A stretch of 28,050 bases of DNA from Volvariella volvacea V23 (Eukaryota > Basidiomycota > Agaricomycetes > Agaricales > Pluteaceae). This document shows, piece after piece, positions 10,390-20,080 of the stretch. The notes beneath the pieces were generated by a model that was given only the letters and a program-made list of their open reading frames with translations, was not told where the DNA came from and ran no database searches. The stretch spans positions 68,172 to 96,221 of the forward strand of contig KB722753.1 in assembly GCA_000349905.1 (NCBI GenBank). Reading direction: 5' to 3'. Both the position numbers and the translations under genes were made by a program. Position 1 is the first letter of the stretch, and each line of letters begins with the position of its first letter.

Positions 10390-11175
10390 AGAATATTGGG
10401 TTTACTGCGTACGATCACCATGTAAAGTGTCCATCGACTTATGCTGTACTAGTTCTGATTCAAAGTACGAATTGCAGAGCCTTCAATTGAGCTAAATTTT
10501 ACCCCTTGTGTATATGCTGACCCCCAACATGAATCGTCAGTTGACGCAGAGCCCAGGTGCGCGCTTGTGCCCAGACAAGAGGCTATGGACATCGAGGCGT
10601 TGCAGCCGAGATTACTGGTGACATCAATTCACAGGATTCACTGTGTATCTTGTGCTAATTTCTCTCACGTATGCTCAACAGTCGACTCAAGGGCCTGAGC
10701 TGGCAAGGTTCTGATCAGCTTCTGACGGTGATACAGCGGTGGAATGAGACATAGTGTTGGGATTGACGCATGCCATGTGCTTCAGGGCCATAACCATCCA
10801 AGGGACTTGGCAATCACGTCCTAGCTGAATACAATGATCGGACCTGCATCTCTGAAGTTGCTACATCCATCCACACTCAAGCCACAGGTACGAATTGATG
10901 CCAAACTTGAGCTAATTTTGGCCTACATATCACATACCTTAAGGAGCCTACAGGAACCTCTGGTGACTTCGTGCATCAATGTACGTGGAGTGGATGAGTT
11001 GATAATTAAAAACGTACGCGAGGTGCTCTGCACTGCCTTGGAACCGCATTTGGCTTGCTGTTAGATGGTATGTCAAACGTAACTAAGAGTTGATTCGATA
11101 GACATTCTCTGGTGGACTATAAATGCAAAGCCAGCTCCTCCCACAGCCTGTCTCCCTACCCCATTCCACTTCTCT
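10390..11175. other. Intergenic between seven-TM genes 1 and 2
   Basis: Nearly 800 bp with no supported gene. Short frames at 10834-11064 and 10244-10495 show no protein-like features. The downstream end holds a TATA box and then a pyrimidine-rich leader. Confidence 0.5.
11118..11124 (+). promoter_or_regulatory. TATA box of seven-TM gene 2
   Basis: TATAAAT followed by GCAAAG, 58 bp before ATG 11176, with a CT-rich stretch (about 11135-11175) between them as expected around fungal transcription starts. Confidence 0.6.
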
Positions 11176-12211
11176 ATGCCCTTTTCCTCTATGCCCATTT
11201 TTATCCGGTATAATTTGGACACGCTCGGTGGTAGATCCACTCGAGATGGCCAGGTAATTGAGTTGTCTGCAAGGAATCTACAAACGGGCCCATTAACTCT
11301 CGTGCCGCTAGATGCGGGGATCTTTGCGTGCTACATCATTTTCGCCGTCGTATCCTTTGCACAACTCTACAATTTCTTCGGCGTCCTACCCCCTCGGTTC
11401 TCGTTCCGCAGCTCTTCCATCCCTCCATTTACATACTGGGCTCTATATTTCGGAACGTTCTGCCACCTCGTCGTCCACGCCATGTCCGCTGCACAAGTTG
11501 TCGCACTAGATAATATGTCGCGAAATCCGCAGAGCCTGGCATGGACTGCGTCCACGTCTCTCGCCCTTGAATTCTTTATTGTCGTCAAGGACACCGCCAT
11601 CGCTATAGCCCTACTCCTGGCCCTTTCGCACAGCAGACAGGCCCACAAATCTCAATCAAAGTACTCACAGGCGTCCGTCCCTGGTGGATGGAGCACTGAA
11701 CGGAGCAGATTGATATTGGACTTTCTACTGCTCTTTGCCCAATTCACGCTCCTCGTAGCTCGGTTGGTTGTCGCATCTACACTGCCTTTCGAGCGCGCAG
11801 CACTGCAAAGAGGCATTCAGCACCTTGAGCGCATGGATTTAGCTGCCGCGGTTATCTTCGTTGTGTTGTCTTTCGATATCCTTGCCACAGCCATTTCTAC
11901 GAAATTGGTAGTATCGCGTTTTAGTGGAGCACACGATTCTGTGAGCGTTTAGGGTATTTATCGGCCTGAGGGAGAACCAGACGCTAATGACCAATCAATA
12001 GATCGTCAACGCAATCGCTCTCGCGGCAGCACCAATGCTTGTGGCGTATGCCGTCTTCGCCGTTAGCATGAAAGCGCATTTGCATGCCGAAAGCTCACGC
12101 ATCTCCGAATGGAGTCAATACGTAGCCATAAGGGTCTGTGATGCCATTATTCCCTCCTTGCTGTTGATTGGAGTCATTACTACTATGTTATGGGTAGGAA
12201 GGAGGGCATGA
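11176..12211 (+). CDS. Predicted seven-TM membrane protein, paralogue 2
   Basis: Exons 11176-11940 and 12002-12211, split by a 61-bp phase-0 intron (GTGAGC, branch GCTAATGA, AATAG), give 324 residues. The polar N-terminus of about 40 residues has no clear signal peptide. Segments lie near 45-68, 84-111, 126-151, 178-201, 221-247, 256-279 and 296-319. Family marks: VPLDAGIFACY opening segment 1, AAQVVALDN closing segment 2, LSFDILATAI in segment 5, HDS just before the intron and IVN just after it, and VCDAIIPSLLLIGV in segment 7. The same marks recur at 12543 and 14232, so these three are close tandem paralogues. The tail after segment 7 is very short (WVGRRA). No ligand, partner or reaction can be read from it; receptor-like topology is an inference. 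Confidence 0.8.
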
Positions 12212-12542
12212 TAGTTACGTCGACGAATTCATTATTTTCATGTATGTACCATCACGAAGCTACGTACACCATCGCTCAGAAAAAACTGAGACTTTGAAGT
12301 GGGAACAGGTAAAGATGCAGTATAACACCACTGGTTTGAAAGAATTACGCCGGAGAGTAAGTGATGTACCTGTGTATCTACTGTGCTCGAGTGTGTGTTG
12401 AGGTACAGAGCTACAAACTCAAAACTTGATATGGGAGGCACCCTTGATACTCACTATTGAATCCACATACACACACTGCGCCTGCGAGGCAGTAAGAGGT
12501 CTTATTGTCAGGCTTACCTTTCTCTTTCTATCCCTTACCAGT
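12212..12542. other. Intergenic between seven-TM genes 2 and 3
   Basis: About 330 bp, with no gene and no TATAAAT box, unlike the neighbouring paralogues. Confidence 0.5.
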
Positions 12543-13522
12543 ATGTTCTCTTCAATCTCGTACCCTTCCACCACAAAGGAGCTCCTTCAAGTTACGCCAC
12601 ACAAGCCCATGCCACTGGACAAGGGGATATTCGCGTTTTACTTACTCTCCGCCCTCTTATCTCTGCTCCTGGCTAATCATTTATGCAAGATCCAAGAACA
12701 TCACAAACACGAAGATTCCTTTCCGGGCACCCAATACGGCTTTCTGATCCTTGCCACGTTCTTCAATGTCATTTCCCTCTCAATGTCGTGCGCCAAGGTC
12801 GCAATAGTGGACCGAGTCAACCCTAAAGCGCAACCTAAACAATGGGGGCGTTCTTCTGACCTCGTCCATATTTTCTTCGCCACTGTGACGGAGATGCTCA
12901 TCGTCATTGCCCTACTTGGCGTTCTCAAACGCCGAAGATCCCACCACTTTAGACGTAATCTATGGGGCTGGTTCAGTCAACGAGTCAGGAAGTGGAAAGG
13001 ACGGTGCGAATGGTTGCTGATACTGGCGTACTTCCTCCTCCTCGTCCTCAGGCTCGGCTACACGGGCAAGAATTCCACCACTACAATAGAAGAGCAAAAG
13101 AAAATGCAAAACCTTGACCGCATTAGCTATGCCGCCACAGCCACACTTTCGATTCTCGCCATAGATGTGTGGACCACTGCGGTTGCGCTGATTTTAGAGC
13201 ATCCAGAAAGGAAGCAGGACCCGGTTAGTACCCATTTTGCATTATTATGTGGCCTCACAAGAGACTCAAGACGGAAACCTAGTTTTACATCATCATTGGG
13301 TTCGGGGCTGGACCGTTTTTAGCGGCATTTGCCTCTTATCGTGTTGTGATAGCCATTGACCCGGGGCTCGAGGGCGCACGAATGCTGCAAGGGAAGCGAT
13401 ATGAAGTGTTCAAGGCGTGTGATGCCTTTATACCAACATTGCTGTTAATCGGTGTGGTATGTTCAATGGGTTTGTCAAAAGTATGTGAATGGCAGCGCCG
13501 GGAAGATAATACGCGGGCGTGA
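12543..13522 (+). CDS. Predicted seven-TM membrane protein, paralogue 3
   Basis: Exons 12543-13223 and 13283-13522 with a 59-bp phase-0 intron (GTTAGT...CCTAG) give 306 residues. The frame extends upstream to a TTG, but 12543 is the first ATG; a second ATG begins MPLDKGIFAF, aligning with the paralogues. Predicted segments: 26-47, 64-89, 107-128, 154-172, 192-219, 228-250 and about 272-292. Family marks include MPLDKGIFAFY, CAKVAIVDR after segment 2 and ACDAFIPTLLLIGV in segment 7. The loop between segments 3 and 4 is strongly basic (KRRRSHHFRR, RVRKWKGR), which by the positive-inside rule would be cytoplasmic and agrees with an outside N-terminus for a seven-span protein. Function is unknown. 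The downstream spacer carries the 131-bp repeat also found after paralogue 4. Confidence 0.8.
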
Positions 13523-13694
13523 TAGGGTGGACGTCTGCTGTGCGCCATTTTCGTTCTATGGGTTTTGCTGCGATGCATTAGTTTATATGCTTACCTTGTA
13601 AGAAGTGTCTTGTACTATAAGTATCTTGTGTGCCCCGATGAACAAAATCAGCAGCGACGAATAGTCAGGAAACTTGCCCTTGTCTAAAGCAGCA

Positions 13695-13825
13695 ACGAAC
13701 ACCAAACGAGCGTAGGAAATGAATTACTAAAAATTATATCAAAAAACACAAGCAAGATCAGTATAACACACGTCGAGCCTAAGCACGCCACATCCCAAAA
13801 ACACCATAGTCCCAAATCGAAAACC
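13695..13825. repeat. 131-bp direct repeat, copy A
   Basis: Matches 15568-15698 over 131 bp with no gaps. I count 13 differences, all transitions, ten of them in CpG or CpA/TpG context. Copy B ends four bases from the stop codon of the C2/NACHT-like gene, so copy A is probably a duplicated piece of that gene's 3' flank. Confidence 0.85.
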
Positions 13826-14127
13826 GTGTTTTTTGTCTACTTTCAGATGCAGCACACGAGTGACGATCGTTGTGGCCATTCTTACACTGGTCAAAAGCCT
13901 TGTTGAGCTCGGATCCCCTATGCTATGACCAGAGACCTGGACTTGATCCTCGGTCGCTCACAGGGCTTCCACTATATTCAAGACAATTCTCAAAACGCTG
14001 CGCCAATGCATATCAAATGCGGTGAGTGCTCCGGGTTGATACGGTTATCTGCACCACCTTTCACAAAAGGCAGTTGCAGCGATCTTATTTGTGGCGACGA
14101 CGTGACCGGGCACAATACGTGCATGAG

Positions 14128-14134
14128 TATAAAT
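14128..14134 (+). promoter_or_regulatory. TATA box of seven-TM paralogue 4
   Basis: TATAAAT, 104 bp before ATG 14232, followed by a CT-rich stretch (about 14150-14190). It is the same heptamer as before paralogues 1 and 2, so the promoter survives although the coding frame looks broken. Confidence 0.55.
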
Positions 14135-14231
14135 TGGGTGCTGGCTGTCTTAATCCTTTCCCGCCTCTTGTCACGCCTCCCTCTCTCTATATCTGCAGCT
14201 TACGCCGCAAAGAGAACTCTCTACTACTATA

Positions 14232-15064
14232 ATGCCAACGACCGACACCACGATGAAGTTCACGCCCCTGGATTCAGGAATAATAGCCTTCAACAGTTTG
14301 TTAACATTCATCGTCTTTCTAGAGTTTCTTTTCTGCGTTTATGAAACCGACCCGTACAAAACACTATTCGTTATTGCAGGAGGCTTTGCACTACTTTCCC
14401 AGTTAATGACCCTCACCAAGTTTGCAATCATACAGGATTTGCATTCAAATGGGCCATCGGACTGGGGTTATCCCATAGAGCGCTTTCTCCTATTCCTAAC
14501 CACCTCTTTCGAGATATGGACAATCATCTTATTGCTTGCCAAACACGACGAGCGTAGATGCACCCACGCTCGTGATCCGTTGCCAGATTCAATCAGCAAA
14601 ACTTCAATCTGGAAAAAGAAGGATCGAATGCGCATCGGTCGAGGTCCAATTCGTGCTCCTCGTCTGTCGAATGGTCCTTGTGACTAATGATCTTGACTCA
14701 ACAAAGGCGCAACATTTCCAGCGGGTCAATTGTGTTGTCTTAGCGTTCGACCTGCTTTTATCGGAAGTTGTGGTCAGTAGAGCTGTTAAACGTCCTAACT
14801 GTAGCAGGAATTTCGTGAGTGCTGATTCGAGTAACATCAACCTTGACCGGAAAGTTGATGAAATGTTAGCCTAATACCCCCATGTACAACGCGGAGTTGG
14901 GGTTCTTATGTCTCACACTCTATCGCGCCACAACAATGCCATTCGTGACGTACAGGCTCCACGGCGAGAAAAATGCGGTGATTAGGATGTGCGATGGATT
15001 CATAGCCCCTACGCTGCTGACTTGCGCCATGTATTTCGTGATTTCGATCCTCGAGTGGACCTAG
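14232..15064 (+). pseudogene. Seven-TM paralogue 4 with a frame break
   Basis: Starts MPTTDTTMKFTPLDSGIIAF and keeps family marks: TKFAIIQD after segment 2, VVLAFDLLL in segment 5, a phase-0 intron at 14815-14869 (GTGAGT...GTTAG) before segment 6, and MCDGFIAPTLL in segment 7, ending at TAG 15062-15064. The frame of segments 1-3 (to about 14600) is one base out of register with that of segments 4-5. The simplest cause is one extra base in or near the A5 run around 14612. A 43-bp intron at 14554-14596 (GTAGAT...AATCAG) would also restore frame, but no paralogue has an intron there and it would delete much of the loop. Read unspliced, it would stop soon after segment 3. Transcripts would decide between pseudogene and extra intron. 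Confidence 0.65.
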
Positions 15065-15181
15065 GCGAAAAGCTATTCAGGGCGTGGACGGTTGCCGTCG
15101 ACTACTTCTGCCCCGGGTGATCCCTGCAATTCCTAGCAAACTTCTTGGCTCATGTAGTAGCACATGTGGGGCATTTTTATA

Positions 15182-15263
15182 TGCTTACTTGCTTTTGCGA
15201 TTTTTTACTTGTCTTGCATGTCTGCTTACTTGCTTTTGCGATTTCTCACTTGTCTTGCACGTC
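15182..15263. repeat. 41-bp tandem duplication
   Basis: Units 15182-15222 and 15223-15263, each starting TGCTTACTTGCTTTTGCGAT, differ at three positions, all T/C transitions, the T always in the first unit. Confidence 0.9.
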
Positions 15264-15567
15264 TGGTCGCAGCAGCACTACAACGACTTGAAGCCACACC
15301 ACGACTTGGTCGATCTGCATCCTCAGGCTGCCGCTCGGGGGTAACAGCTTGCATGAATACCTAATGGCGATATGATAAGCAAGGACGAAAAGCATAGCAG
15401 CATCCTGGAACGAATATCACGCGTTCATTCTGTGGATGGACTACATAGTCAGGCGAACGCGACATCCCACACGTATTCCAGCAGTGTCAACTGGCATGAT
15501 ATGCCCGATTTTAGACCAAACCATGGACATCTGCCGTGTTTCTCCCTATGAGAGAAACTTCCTTCGC

Positions 15568-15698
15568 ACGAGCGCCAAACAAGTGCAGGAAATAAATTAC
15601 TAAAAATTATACCAAAAAACACAAGCAAGATTAGTACAACACACATCGAGCCCAAGCACGCCACATCCCAAAAGCGCCATAGTCCCAAATCGAAAACC
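15568..15698. repeat. 131-bp direct repeat, copy B
   Basis: Partner of 13695-13825 (13 transitions, no gaps). On the minus strand it is the immediate 3' flank or 3' UTR of the C2/NACHT-like gene, beginning four bases after its stop codon. Confidence 0.85.
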
Positions 15699-15702
15699 TA
15701 CA

Positions 15703-18667
15703 TCACGCATGCTGTCCATTCTCCGGCGGCACCCCCACAAATGGCGAAGGCGAGCGCGACATCCCACCGCCCCGGGTCCTCCTCGGCGCCTCCGCGTCAA
15801 TCCTCTCCACATTCATCATCTGCAACAGCTTGGCCAGCCGCGACCCCTCCCTGGCCGTGAACAGCACCCGGATCTGGGGGACCATAATCACCTTGGACAC
15901 GAACGTCTGCAAAAAGATCTGCATCGACACCCAGTCCTTGTACTCTTCCAGCCCGTCGAGGATGATGGTCACGGGTGAGGATATGCGTGCTTCAAGTGTG
16001 GGGTCCAGAAGATGCCCGTTTGGATGCTCTGTGACTGAGCTTGGCCCAGCAACGCCATGGCCATTTCCAGATTTCGCGGACCCCTCACCCACTCCATTCC
16101 CATTCCTCAACCCAGAAACCACATCCTTCCTCCCCGCCATCTCCTCCAGCCGCCTCGCGCGCTCCTTGACGGGAACAAAAATCAGATTGTCCAACTGCGA
16201 CCTAAAATCGCGACACGTCCGCGAGCTCCGGTTGCGCGCCATGATCTTCCACAGCTCCTGGTCGAAGAACGCGTCCTGCGAGGCCAGACCGAGCGAGAGC
16301 GTGTCGATGATCTCGTGCATCGAGTGCTCTGCTGCCGCCGGCGGGTCGTGGTGGTGGTGATTGTGGAGCGCTTCTGAACTGACGTTGCCATTGCCATTGG
16401 ACGGCCGAGGCGGAGCCGACGCTTGTGGCAGCAGCAAACTCCTCGCCGACCTCGCATTATCCCCCCTGTGCCTCCACCCCGCCCAACACATATCCACATA
16501 CCCCCTCGCAAACGACAGCCCGACGACCAGCCGGCCCCTGCGCCTCAGCTCGAGCAGCAGCGTCCACGCCAGCCGCGTGCTCTCCATCGGGTCAGGACAA
16601 GTCAACAACGCGAGCTGCCGTCCGTCGTGGATCCACTGTGCGTGGGCGTGGGCGTCGCTCCAGCTCAGGAGCTCAGAGTAGGTTTTGATTGAGGATGCTG
16701 CAGGTTGCGCAGAGTAGATTGTGGGGGAGATGGGTGAGGCTGTGGAGAGGCGCTGGGAGGGGGCGCGAGAGGATACTGAGGCTGTGGTGGCAATTGGGGG
16801 TGGGAGAGTACTGGGCACGGGAGGTGGCGCGGCGGTGGGTGATAGTGAATTTGCGGTGAGCCCGAGAGAAGCTTGTTGCTGGTGTGCAGCTAGAGATTCT
16901 GATGCTGGGGGCGGCGCGAGACCCATTTCGGGTTCAGAGAATAAAAGGTAGGGCGCAGACGGTAGATCGAACTCCAGCACTAAGCACGCCAAGGGTGAGC
17001 GAAAGCGCGAGTGTGCCGGCGAACAAAAAAAGCTCACCCCACTGCTTCCATGTTTTGCTTAAAGTCTCGTCCAATATAGCATCGTCCATATTGCTGACCG
17101 TCTGCAAGACCTTCTCCGAGATGGTCCCATACCGTTGCGCGAGATCCTCCATTTCCCTCGGAACAGCGGGGGTAGCTGAAAGGGCACTCGTCAAGCTACA
17201 AGATACACGGCGCCAAGTGTCAGGCTTACCATAATGCGTATGGCCATGCGCTTGCTCTTTCTCCCGATCCTTGATGAACAACGCAATCTCCATCGCCAGC
17301 GCTGCAATCTCGCCCACCAGCTTGGTCCCTCCATCCCGAACCTTGGAAGCCCCGCTCGAATTCGCCTCGCTGACGACGACCGTTGCATCGGTCGATGCGC
17401 GTGTATGTGAAGACAGCCTCGGATGGTCGACAAAGTCCGAGAGGGATTTCAGGTTCTGTATTAGCTTCTCTGTCGGGGCATCTGGAAGTGTATTTGTAGC
17501 GTGAACCGGGGCGACTGTCGACGGTCTAAACTTGGAAGTCAGACCGCTGAAAAACGAGGGTCGTGGAGAAGCGCTCTCTATCTATCGAGTTTGCATATTA
17601 TGTAAATCACCCTGAACCTCTCGAGGAATAGCAACTGACCGGACTGGATTCCGCCGTATGATTATCCCCCTTTTCAGATCTCGACGCCGGGAAACTCGAT
17701 CGCTTTCCAGATATAGACCTCTTTAGAGGGCCATCGGGCAATGGCGCGCCAGCACCTTCCAGCCCACCTCCAGACCACATCCTGTCGAAATAGGCTACAT
17801 CCAGACTTCGTATCGTCCCGCTTAACGTCTGACCTCCGCTCGACCATGAGTACCTGTTGGCGCCGGCAGGACCTGTTGGGGAAGAGAGGAAAGTGGGTGC
17901 ACTTGTATCGCCATTAACGCGTGGAAGACCGTCTATGCGCTTGACGGGACCCGTGGTGGCCTTTATCCATAGAGTTATAATGCCACGGCCCGACGCCTTG
18001 ACGAGCCTCTTCGCCTTGAGCCCCCCCGTCCGTTCGTCCTGGAGCTGAGCAAAGTCGCTGTTGTCCTTGTTCTCCTTGGGCGTCTTGCTCAGCAGGCTCT
18101 CCATCGTCATGGAGCCTATGCTCGCGAGGCAATCGCGGCGGAAGGGGACGCGATGGCGTTGGTATATTTTGATCTGCATCTCTTCGGACTTGATTGCATA
18201 GCTGGGCGTGGGTGGACCAAAATAGCACAGGGCAAGGGGGGCATGGGTCGGAACAGCGTTGGCATGTGACGTAAAGCATCAGAAATTTGACCGAGAGCAG
18301 GTGGAGAAGCGGGTGGTCGTGGTTGGGTTCCGTCGGTTGGCAGATGAGAAGGCTGGGTGTGGTTGATGGACGCAATGGGGACTCACAAGTTGAAGATTTC
18401 CGCCGCACCGCCCGCGCGAGTGGCCCTCCTGACCTTGGTCCATCGAATCTGGCTGCCCACTTCGAGTTTGGCGTAGTACAGCCGTGGTATTCTGCTCTTC
18501 TGGACAAAGCCCTGGACTAGGTCGTGTGTAATGCAAACGGGTGGTTGTGACAGCGATGGGTGGAGTAGAGTATCAGCACATGGGGGTACAACCAACGAGA
18601 GAAACGACTCACCTTCGACCGTAAAGTGCACCGGCAAACTACCAGCAGACGCATCCATCATGGCCAT
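15703..18667 (-). CDS. C2-domain protein with degenerate NACHT-like NTPase region
   Basis: Six exons read leftwards: 18667-18613, 18516-18387, 18201-17640, 17581-17230, 17175-17038 and 16979-15703; lengths sum to 838 codons in one frame. Residues 1 to about 100 form a C2 domain (LPVHFTVE, YYAKLEVGSQIRWTKV, EEMQIKIYQRH), usually Ca2+/phospholipid binding. A helical middle (EIAALAMEIALFIKD, LAQRYGTISEKVLQTV) and a low-complexity Pro/Ser/Ala linker (about 430-508) follow. Residues about 515-800 resemble a NACHT/STAND NTPase: WIHDGRQLALLTCPDP where a P-loop is expected, hhhhDGLEEY as Walker B (about 750-759), and IRVLFTAR as sensor 1. No GxxxxGK[ST] is present, so nucleotide hydrolysis is doubtful. 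No C-terminal WD40, ankyrin or TPR repeats follow. Fungal NLR-like proteins of this layout are linked to non-self recognition; that role here is inference. The 185-bp intron 18202-18386 is long for the window and may be mis-modelled. Confidence 0.7.
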
Positions 18668-19323
18668 CACAGTCGCCGTAAAACCAAGCGTCGTCGGTGT
18701 GCAGATGCAAGCGTTGTGCAGCTACTGGACAGCTGTGCAGGCTGGGTGTCGGGAAAGCAGTGGTGGGAGCTCCTATGTTGTGAGATCGAATGCACGCATC
18801 GGTGTGCACTGTTATGGCAAGTTTCACATTGCCGGTCCCAAGCGCAACGTCATGCCCGGTCTCCCGGACTCTGCCCAGGGCCTTGACGGTGGCGTTCTGG
18901 CGTCTTGGCTCGCTGTAATCCCGCTGTCGAGGCCTGCGACTGCGAGGCGTCCACCACGATGCGCTTGGCGTGCTCCTCGTGCCCGGGAGGAGGTTGGGGG
19001 ACGTCCAAGTGCTCGGCGGTCCCGGTGCTCCGTCGAAACCGGTGGGCGCTTGACGTCAGTTCCGCTCGCGACACGCGACACGCGATTCACCACCGACGCG
19101 CTTGAAAGCTTGTTTATCCCCCGAGGCAGCCAAGCAGCGGATTTAGGGGACAAGGTGTCCGTCGTCCGTCGTGCTGTGGAGCTCTTGGCTCCAATCTGGA
19201 TGGCTATTCAATGTCTTGGGGAGCTTGTGGGCTTGGCCAATCGCACGATGGTACCACAATCTCCCTCATGCCAGCCCTCGAACTCCAAACGCCGACAGCA
19301 AACACTGCCTCCGCATCGCAACT

Positions 19324-19593
19324 TCATCTGCTTACTGCAAACGCATTGATGTACTCATGAAATGATCTAAAGGAATTACAAAAGCAGCCTCTTGCAATGC
19401 GATAGCAAACACTAGTGTTTGGATGTAGCCGCATTCTGGTATGACGCATGTGGATGACCAACTCGATGGGGTTCGTGGACAGCGCTTCAATGTAGAGTAT
19501 ATCAAAGGATAGCAAAATCGCAATCAAGACACAAAAATCATCAAAATCCCGACCGGCAAGGTCGACGCGGTGAATTTCACTAAACCGCAGCAA
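19324..19593 (-). other. Possible decayed coding relic
   Basis: A minus-strand frame with no ATG at its head contains HRVDLAGRDFDDFCVLIA and LLSFDILYIEAL, loosely like segment 5 of the seven-TM family (MDLAAAVIFVVLSFDILATA in paralogue 2), and further on CYRIA...FCNS, which recurs at the DNA level near 3241-3271. Similarity is short, with no start and no exon structure, so it may be a relic or chance. Confidence 0.2.
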
Positions 19594-19816
19594 AGAGTCT
19601 GAAGATCACCACCAGTGAAAATGGCATGGATATTGTCGAATGATCGGGTCTAGCAGGATGCGGACAAACTCAACAGCGCTGGGATCTGGAGAAAGGCAAG
19701 GGGTGGGAGTGAATTGAGATAGGTGGGCCAAGGTGGTGCAAGACTTTAGTTAAAACGAGTCGCTCTAGGCATTACCCCGAACCGTTCCATCTAAATCTCA
19801 GCGCGTATGGTTGGTT

Positions 19817-20080
19817 TCATGGAGCAAACGCGTGTGTCCCAGGCGATGCGACAGTGTCCTGAGCCGGTACAAGCCCGTGCACCCGATCGTCGTAAGCTCC
19901 TTCCCCCAAGTTGCCGAGCACAAACGGCAGGAGCTCGGCCGAATCGAACTCTCGCCTGAGGATAGCGGCGCATTGATAACGATTAGAAGAACTTTGAATG
20001 GGAGGGAGACGAGACGAGCGTTGTGGGAGGTATTCAAGTTTACGCACCTACACTTCTGCGCGGGCGATTTGTTCAGCCAT
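19817..20080 (-). CDS. Possible two-exon short protein of unknown function
   Basis: ATG 20080 opens MAEQIARAE; a GTAGGT donor (20051) and CAAAG acceptor (19992) define a 60-bp intron whose phase joins it to NRYQCAAILRREFDSAELLP and VLGNLGEGAYDDRVHGLV, ending at TGA 19817. The result is 67 residues. Exon 2 reads like genuine acidic protein and the phases agree, but the protein is short and the donor is not ideal. No family is recognised; it may be part of a longer gene with exons I missed, or the start of a decayed one. Confidence 0.3.

Larger units (their letters stand above)
13523..14231. other. Intergenic with repeat and TATA box
   Basis: No gene is supported. It contains the first copy of the 131-bp direct repeat and, near its end, the TATA box of paralogue 4. 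The frame from 13925 into the next gene has no features of its own. Confidence 0.5.
15065..15702. other. Intergenic with two kinds of repeat
   Basis: No gene is supported; leucine/cysteine-rich frames here arise from the T-rich tandem repeat. It holds the 41-bp tandem duplication and copy B of the 131-bp direct repeat. Confidence 0.5.

Noticed and set aside
14554..14586. 33-bp GT-AG segment in paralogue 4 as an intron
   Set aside because: Too short and divisible by three, so it would not repair the frame.
15164..15364. Leu/Ala-rich frame resembling membrane segments
   Set aside because: Derives from the 41-bp T-rich tandem repeat and has no match to the neighbouring seven-TM family.
15709..16692. 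Several plus-strand frames rich in Pro/Arg/His
   Set aside because: Antisense shadows of the last exon of the C2/NACHT-like gene, caused by its biased codon composition.
18531..19349. 272-codon plus-strand open frame
   Set aside because: Overlaps exon A and first intron of the C2/NACHT-like gene on the other strand and is Arg/Ser/Pro-rich without motifs.
19938..19962. tRNA-like B box (GTTCGATTC on the minus strand)
   Set aside because: No A box at the right distance and no cloverleaf; it lies in a candidate exon.
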